DNA of 8,370 nt, taken from Spirochaetaceae bacterium. GTDB taxonomy: Bacteria; Spirochaetota; Spirochaetia; Treponematales; Breznakiellaceae. The stretch spans positions 1-8,370 of the forward strand of contig JAISZQ010000057.1 of assembly GCA_031269165.1 (NCBI GenBank), in the 5' to 3' direction. The notes under the pieces are model-generated. The model was given only the letters and a program-made list of their open reading frames with translations, was not told the DNA's origin and searched no databases. Positions 6,377-8,370 of the stretch are shown one piece after another. Each line of letters begins with the position of its first letter. Positions within the stretch are counted from its first letter, which is position 1. The position numbers and the translations under genes are program-made.

Positions 6377-6450
6377 TGAAGCGTGATTAAGACGGGGCAA
6401 ACTTTGTCTGCCCGGCAACCGTTTTCTAAGAGCCTGTTCAAAATCTCAGC

Positions 6451-6473
6451 AAAAAGGGGGAAGTCTCCCCCTT
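6451..6473 (-). terminator. Terminator-like hairpin inside element B copy 2, - strand
   Basis: AAGGGGGA (6454-6461) pairs with TCCCCCTT (6466-6473) around AGTC. Read on the - strand the stem is followed by TTTTT (complement of 6451-6455). It would stop - strand transcription heading into the permease gene; on the + strand the hairpin lacks a T tract. Confidence 0.45.
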
Positions 6474-6484
6474 CGCTACGGCCA

Positions 6485-6524
6485 GCTCAAACCATTGCGG
6501 GGTATATTCCGCAATGGTTTGAGC
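6485..6524. repeat. Perfect 16-bp-arm palindrome
   Basis: GCTCAAACCATTGCGG (6485-6500) and CCGCAATGGTTTGAGC (6509-6524) are exact inverted repeats around GGTATATT. It interrupts element B. Its CATTGCG/CGCAATG core resembles the ends of family A. Confidence 0.85.
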
Positions 6525-6577
6525 CGTCCTCCGCTATCCCCCTCAGCGGGGGTTTCCCACCCCCGCAACGCCCCCGG

Positions 6578-6729
6578 ACGGACGCACTACTGAGTACGCC
6601 CCGGCCGGAAGTCCAAAGCAGGACGTTGAGGGTTGTAGGCCCACCCCCGAAGGCGACCCGCAGGGTTCGCCCCGCCCCGGCTTTATCGCAACAAACCATG
6701 CTTTTTTCACGTTTTTTGCGGGGCAGCCC
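6578..6729. other. Gene-free spacer
   Basis: No credible frame is seen on either strand. It holds a GC hairpin with a bulge, GGCGACCC (6652-6659) against GGGTTCGCC (6663-6671), and two T6 runs just before the promoter at 6730. The GGGTTCG recalls a tRNA T-arm, but the rest of a tRNA is missing. Confidence 0.5.
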
Positions 6730-6758
6730 TTGACAAAGTTTTTCGTGTGTGGTATACC
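6730..6758 (+). promoter_or_regulatory. Strong candidate sigma70 promoter
   Basis: A perfect TTGACA (6730-6735) is followed after 17 bases by TATACC (6753-6758, 4/6). This is the best promoter match in the window. Transcription would start near 6765, just before the hairpin at 6771. Confidence 0.6.
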
Positions 6759-6770
6759 TGTATTCATGAT

Positions 6771-6792
6771 AGCCCGGCAACAGTGCCGGGCT
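6771..6792 (+). promoter_or_regulatory. 5'-end hairpin of the 6811 transcript
   Basis: AGCCCGGCA (6771-6779) and TGCCGGGCT (6784-6792) form a perfect 9-bp stem with an ACAG loop, a few bases after the expected transcription start. No T tract follows. A 5' stabiliser or protein site is plausible; a full dyad operator is the alternative. Confidence 0.5.
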
Positions 6793-6810
6793 CTATAAGA
6801 AAGGCTGGTT

Positions 6811-6912
6811 ATGCAAAAAACGGTGTTGTTGAAAAATAAGTTCCTCGTGACCCCCTCCCTTATCGCAGGTGCTTTCCCCCCCCCCCCAATCAAAAACGTT
6901 TTAAGCCACTAA
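6811..6912 (+). CDS. 33-codon ORF interrupted by a poly-C tract
   Basis: ATG at 6811 has GAAAGG (6799-6804) 6 bases upstream and follows a strong promoter and hairpin, so translation is likely. The peptide begins MQKTVLLKNKFLVTPSL and reaches a run of 12 C (6876-6887) read as FPPPP, then stops at 6910-6912. The family is not recognised. It could be the OFF state of a phase-variable gene, a short leader peptide with a ribosome-stalling proline run, or a decayed gene. With one C more (or two fewer) the frame would stay open to 7295, giving about 160 residues. Confidence 0.4.
   Translation: MQKTVLLKNKFLVTPSLIAGAFPPPPIKNVLSH
6876..6887. repeat. Homopolymer of 12 C
   Basis: Twelve consecutive C lie 22 codons into the ORF at 6811. 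Tracts of this length are prone to slipped-strand mispairing. Sequencing error in the count is also possible. Confidence 0.9.
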
Positions 6913-7296
6913 TCACCCCTTTTGGAACCTCTTTAAGCCCTTTTCACAGGGTTTTCCCGGCTTTTTCCTTTGTCAATTATCCGCCGCCACTTCGCCCCAA
7001 CAGGGCGTCGTGCGCGCCGGAATCAGCGCTCATAAACACGGCCGCCCTCCTCCTCAAAACCGTAAAAGAGGGGCAGCCCGTGGACGGCGTTCCGTTTTTG
7101 TCAGCCCCGGTGTCCTTATCCGGGGTCGGGACCGCCGTTCTTGAGCGCTGTTTCCGGCGCGCGCCCCCTTCTTTTGGTTTTGTTCGCTTAACCGCGCGCG
7201 CATGGATAGTTGAAAAGGGAAAATTGCGGAAGCGGGCCATGCGGCTTCCAACGCCCCGGCGGCGAAGGTTCGCGCGGTTCGCGGTTTTTGTCTGAG
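6913..7296. other. No recognised gene; frame reachable by C-tract slippage
   Basis: On the + strand the frame entered at AAT (6888-6890) is open to TGA at 7293-7295. Its first part is AT-rich and low-complexity; from about 7000 it is more GC-rich at third positions and ends in an Arg-rich tail (PRRRRFARF). The - strand also has an open frame at 6977-7240 with equally poor composition. I recognise no domain in either, so coding status is unresolved. Confidence 0.35.
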
Positions 7297-7302
7297 TATA
7301 AA
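7297..7302 (+). promoter_or_regulatory. Possible -10 box before the lipoprotein leader
   Basis: TATAAA (5/6) would start a transcript at about 7308, exactly where the hairpin series begins. There is no clear -35. Another TATAAA at 7424-7429 is the alternative. Confidence 0.3.
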
Positions 7303-7307
7303 GAGGC

Positions 7308-7473
7308 GCCCCGAAAACGGTATGACTGCTTGGAAAACAGTGCCGTGGGCGGGGCCGCGCTAAACGCGGAGATAGTGACGCTGTGAACAGCGTTTACGCT
7401 TCCTTCGTGTTTGGCCCTCTTTTTATAAACGGGGGCCAGGCCTTAACGGGCCGTGGCTTCCGGGCTTTTCCCG
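7308..7473 (+). promoter_or_regulatory. Hairpin-dense leader of the lipoprotein gene
   Basis: Consecutive exact stems can be read: GCCCC (7308-7312) with GGGGC (7351-7355) enclosing ACGG/CCGT and ACTG/CAGT; CGCG (7356-7359) with CGCG (7365-7368); ACGCTGT (7378-7384) with ACAGCGT (7387-7393); GGCCC (7413-7417) with GGGCC (7433-7437); GCCAGGCC (7435-7442) with GGCCgTGGC (7449-7457); CGGG (7461-7464) with CCCG (7470-7473). TAAACGC (7361-7367) can also pair with GCGTTTA (7390-7396), which excludes two of the other stems. It ends 25 bases before the ribosome site. It matches no riboswitch I know. GC-rich DNA forms short stems by chance, so this is a suggestion. Confidence 0.35.
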
Positions 7474-7508
7474 TAGGGATCAGCTTATTTTATTTTTAGG
7501 AGGACTTT

Positions 7509-8370
7509 ATGAAAAAGTTCGTCTTATTATCGTTGACCGTCCTTTTGGGCGTGTCTTTATTCTTGACCGGGTGCGGTGACCCGGAAACGGGCCCGGCGGG
7601 GCCGACAGGCAGCAGCGGTCAGGGGACGCAGGGCCCGGGCATTATCCCGGGAGCACTCAGCATTGCGGCGCTTCAGCACCAGATCGACCTGTATTCCGAG
7701 AAGGGTGCGGAGCTGACGTTTGACAACGTTACCGTTACCGGCGGGGGCGTCCTTGACTTCAAGACGGTCAAGGCGTATATCGTCGGGCCGCTGGCGACAG
7801 ACGGCAACGACACCGGGGGCGCGGCTATCCTGCATCTGGAGAACGCCGACATCACCTTTGCCGAGACGGGCGGGAATATCGCGCTCGGGCACAGCGGTGA
7901 CTTTGCCATCGGCAAGGCTAAGCACTTTGTGGGCAAGGGCGGTACGGGCACTTATGCCGAGAAGGCGGAGAGCGAGGCTGACTTCGGAGAGGTGGTTGGC
8001 ACCGTTACGGCGATTCAGAATTACACGCTGTCCGATACGGCTACGGCGATTATTGACGGCCTGACGGTTTACGTGTACGGGACGCTCACGGTGGAAGAGG
8101 CATCGGTTCAGCCCACACAGGGGAAGGTTATCGTGCCCGCGGCGGGGACGGTGGCTCTGAAAGGGGACAACAGTGTCGCGCTGGCTAACGCCACCTTTGT
8201 TGACGTGAACCAGGCGGAAATCGTTATCACGGCGGAGACGCCTGCGGTTGCGATTACGCTGCCCGACACGGTTGACGGGACTGGGTTCTCTCTGACGGGC
8301 GAGAATCACGTGCTCACGGTTAACGGTGCCACGACCAAGTTCGTGGCCTCTGTCGAAGGGAACGGCACGC
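7509..8370 (+). CDS. Predicted surface lipoprotein, beta-rich, cut by the window end
   Basis: ATG at 7509 follows a perfect AGGAGG (7498-7503) 5 bases upstream. The visible 287 codons have no stop and run off the right edge. The N-terminus KKFVLLSLTVLLGVSLFLTGC is a lipoprotein signal with Cys22 as the lipidated residue. Residues 28-37 are collagen-like Gly-X-Y (GPAGPTGSSG), then Gly/Gln-rich to about 44. The rest is poor in Cys and rich in Thr, Val, Ala and Gly, with alternating strands such as LTFDNVTVTGGGVLDF, DGLTVYVYGTLTVEEA and VALKGDNSVALANATF. This suggests a beta-solenoid or stacked-strand surface protein. It would be anchored in the inner or outer membrane; ligand unknown. The family is not recognised. 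Codon use fits its neighbours. Confidence 0.82.
   Translation, partial: MKKFVLLSLTVLLGVSLFLTGCGDPETGPAGPTGSSGQGTQGPGIIPGALSIAALQHQIDLYSEKGAELTFDNVTVTGGGVLDFKTVKAYIVGPLATDGNDTGGAAILHLENADITFAETGGNIALGHSGDFAIGKAKHFVGKGGTGTYAEKAESEADFGEVVGTVTAIQNYTLSDTATAIIDGLTVYVYGTLTVEEASVQPTQGKVIVPAAGTVALKGDNSVALANATFVDVNQAEIVITAETPAVAITLPDTVDGTGFSLTGENHVLTVNGATTKFVASVEGNGT

Larger units (their letters stand above)
6427..6577 (-). repeat. Element B, copy 2 (inverted, with insertion)
   Basis: The match to the reverse complement of 4246-4353 begins at TAAGAGCCTGTTCAAAA and ends at CCCGCAACGCCCCCGG. A 40-bp palindrome occupies the place where copy 1 has only a few bases (TCTAC). The copy starts about 50 bases after the permease stop. 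Confidence 0.75.

Noticed and set aside
6393..6414. Terminator after the permease gene (GGGCA/TGCCC)
   Set aside because: Five-bp stem, 9-base loop and no T tract directly after it; too weak to list.
6652..6671. GGGTTCG resembling a tRNA T-arm
   Set aside because: No acceptor, D-arm or anticodon arm can be drawn around it.
6977..7240. - strand frame of 87 codons
   Set aside because: Biased Arg/Lys/Pro composition, no ribosome site seen and no domain.
7435..7457. Integron attC site around CCTTAAC
   Set aside because: Core sites do not fit RYYYAAC/GTTRRRY and no integrase or cassette pattern is present.
7557..8309. 250-codon - strand frame
   Set aside because: Shadow of the lipoprotein gene, which has signal peptide, lipobox and ribosome site on the + strand.

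Overview
The window looks like a chromosomal segment of a GC-rich diderm bacterium. A termite-gut treponeme or a related spirochaete is my best guess, from the style of the lipoprotein at the right end (LTGC lipobox followed by a short Gly-Pro-rich stretch) and from the dispersed 'CATTGCGAG...GAAGCAATCC' palindromic repeats. Both traits also occur in other phyla, so the taxonomic call is weak. All main genes are on the + strand; only a decayed toxin-antitoxin cassette is on the - strand.

Layout. 1-350: degraded palindromic repeats, a dyad and a promoter. 351-1847: TolC-type outer-membrane efflux protein. 1848-2245: AT-rich gap with one doubtful small ORF and a promoter. 2246-3451: MacA/HlyD-type periplasmic adaptor. 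3452-4448: about 1 kb of inserted material. It holds two near-identical 85-bp palindromic elements (family A) bracketing an antisense antitoxin gene with a wrecked PIN-domain (VapC) toxin, then a GC-rich element (family B) containing a Rho-independent terminator. 4449-6376: ABC ATPase and FtsX/MacB-type permease overlapping by 4 bp. 6377-6729: an inverted second copy of element B, itself carrying a 40-bp palindrome, then gene-free DNA. 6730-6912: strong promoter, 5' hairpin and a 33-codon ORF broken by a run of 12 C. 7297-7508: a hairpin-dense leader. 7509-end: a lipoprotein cut by the window edge.

How the genes work together. The outer-membrane channel, adaptor, ATPase and permease are the four parts of a MacAB-TolC-type tripartite export system, here with ATPase and permease as separate polypeptides. 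The ATPase-permease pair would use ATP to drive the adaptor-channel conduit; the substrate (macrolide-like compound, lipid, peptide or siderophore) cannot be read from sequence. The adaptor and ABC genes are separated by the repeat/toxin-antitoxin insertion and by a terminator, so the two halves probably no longer share one transcript.

The points most worth a second look are the toxin relic with an apparently intact antitoxin, promoter and operator, the inverted B elements flanking the ABC genes, the poly-C tract that could switch a reading frame, and the hairpin-rich leader of the lipoprotein. I found no convincing new multi-gene system.
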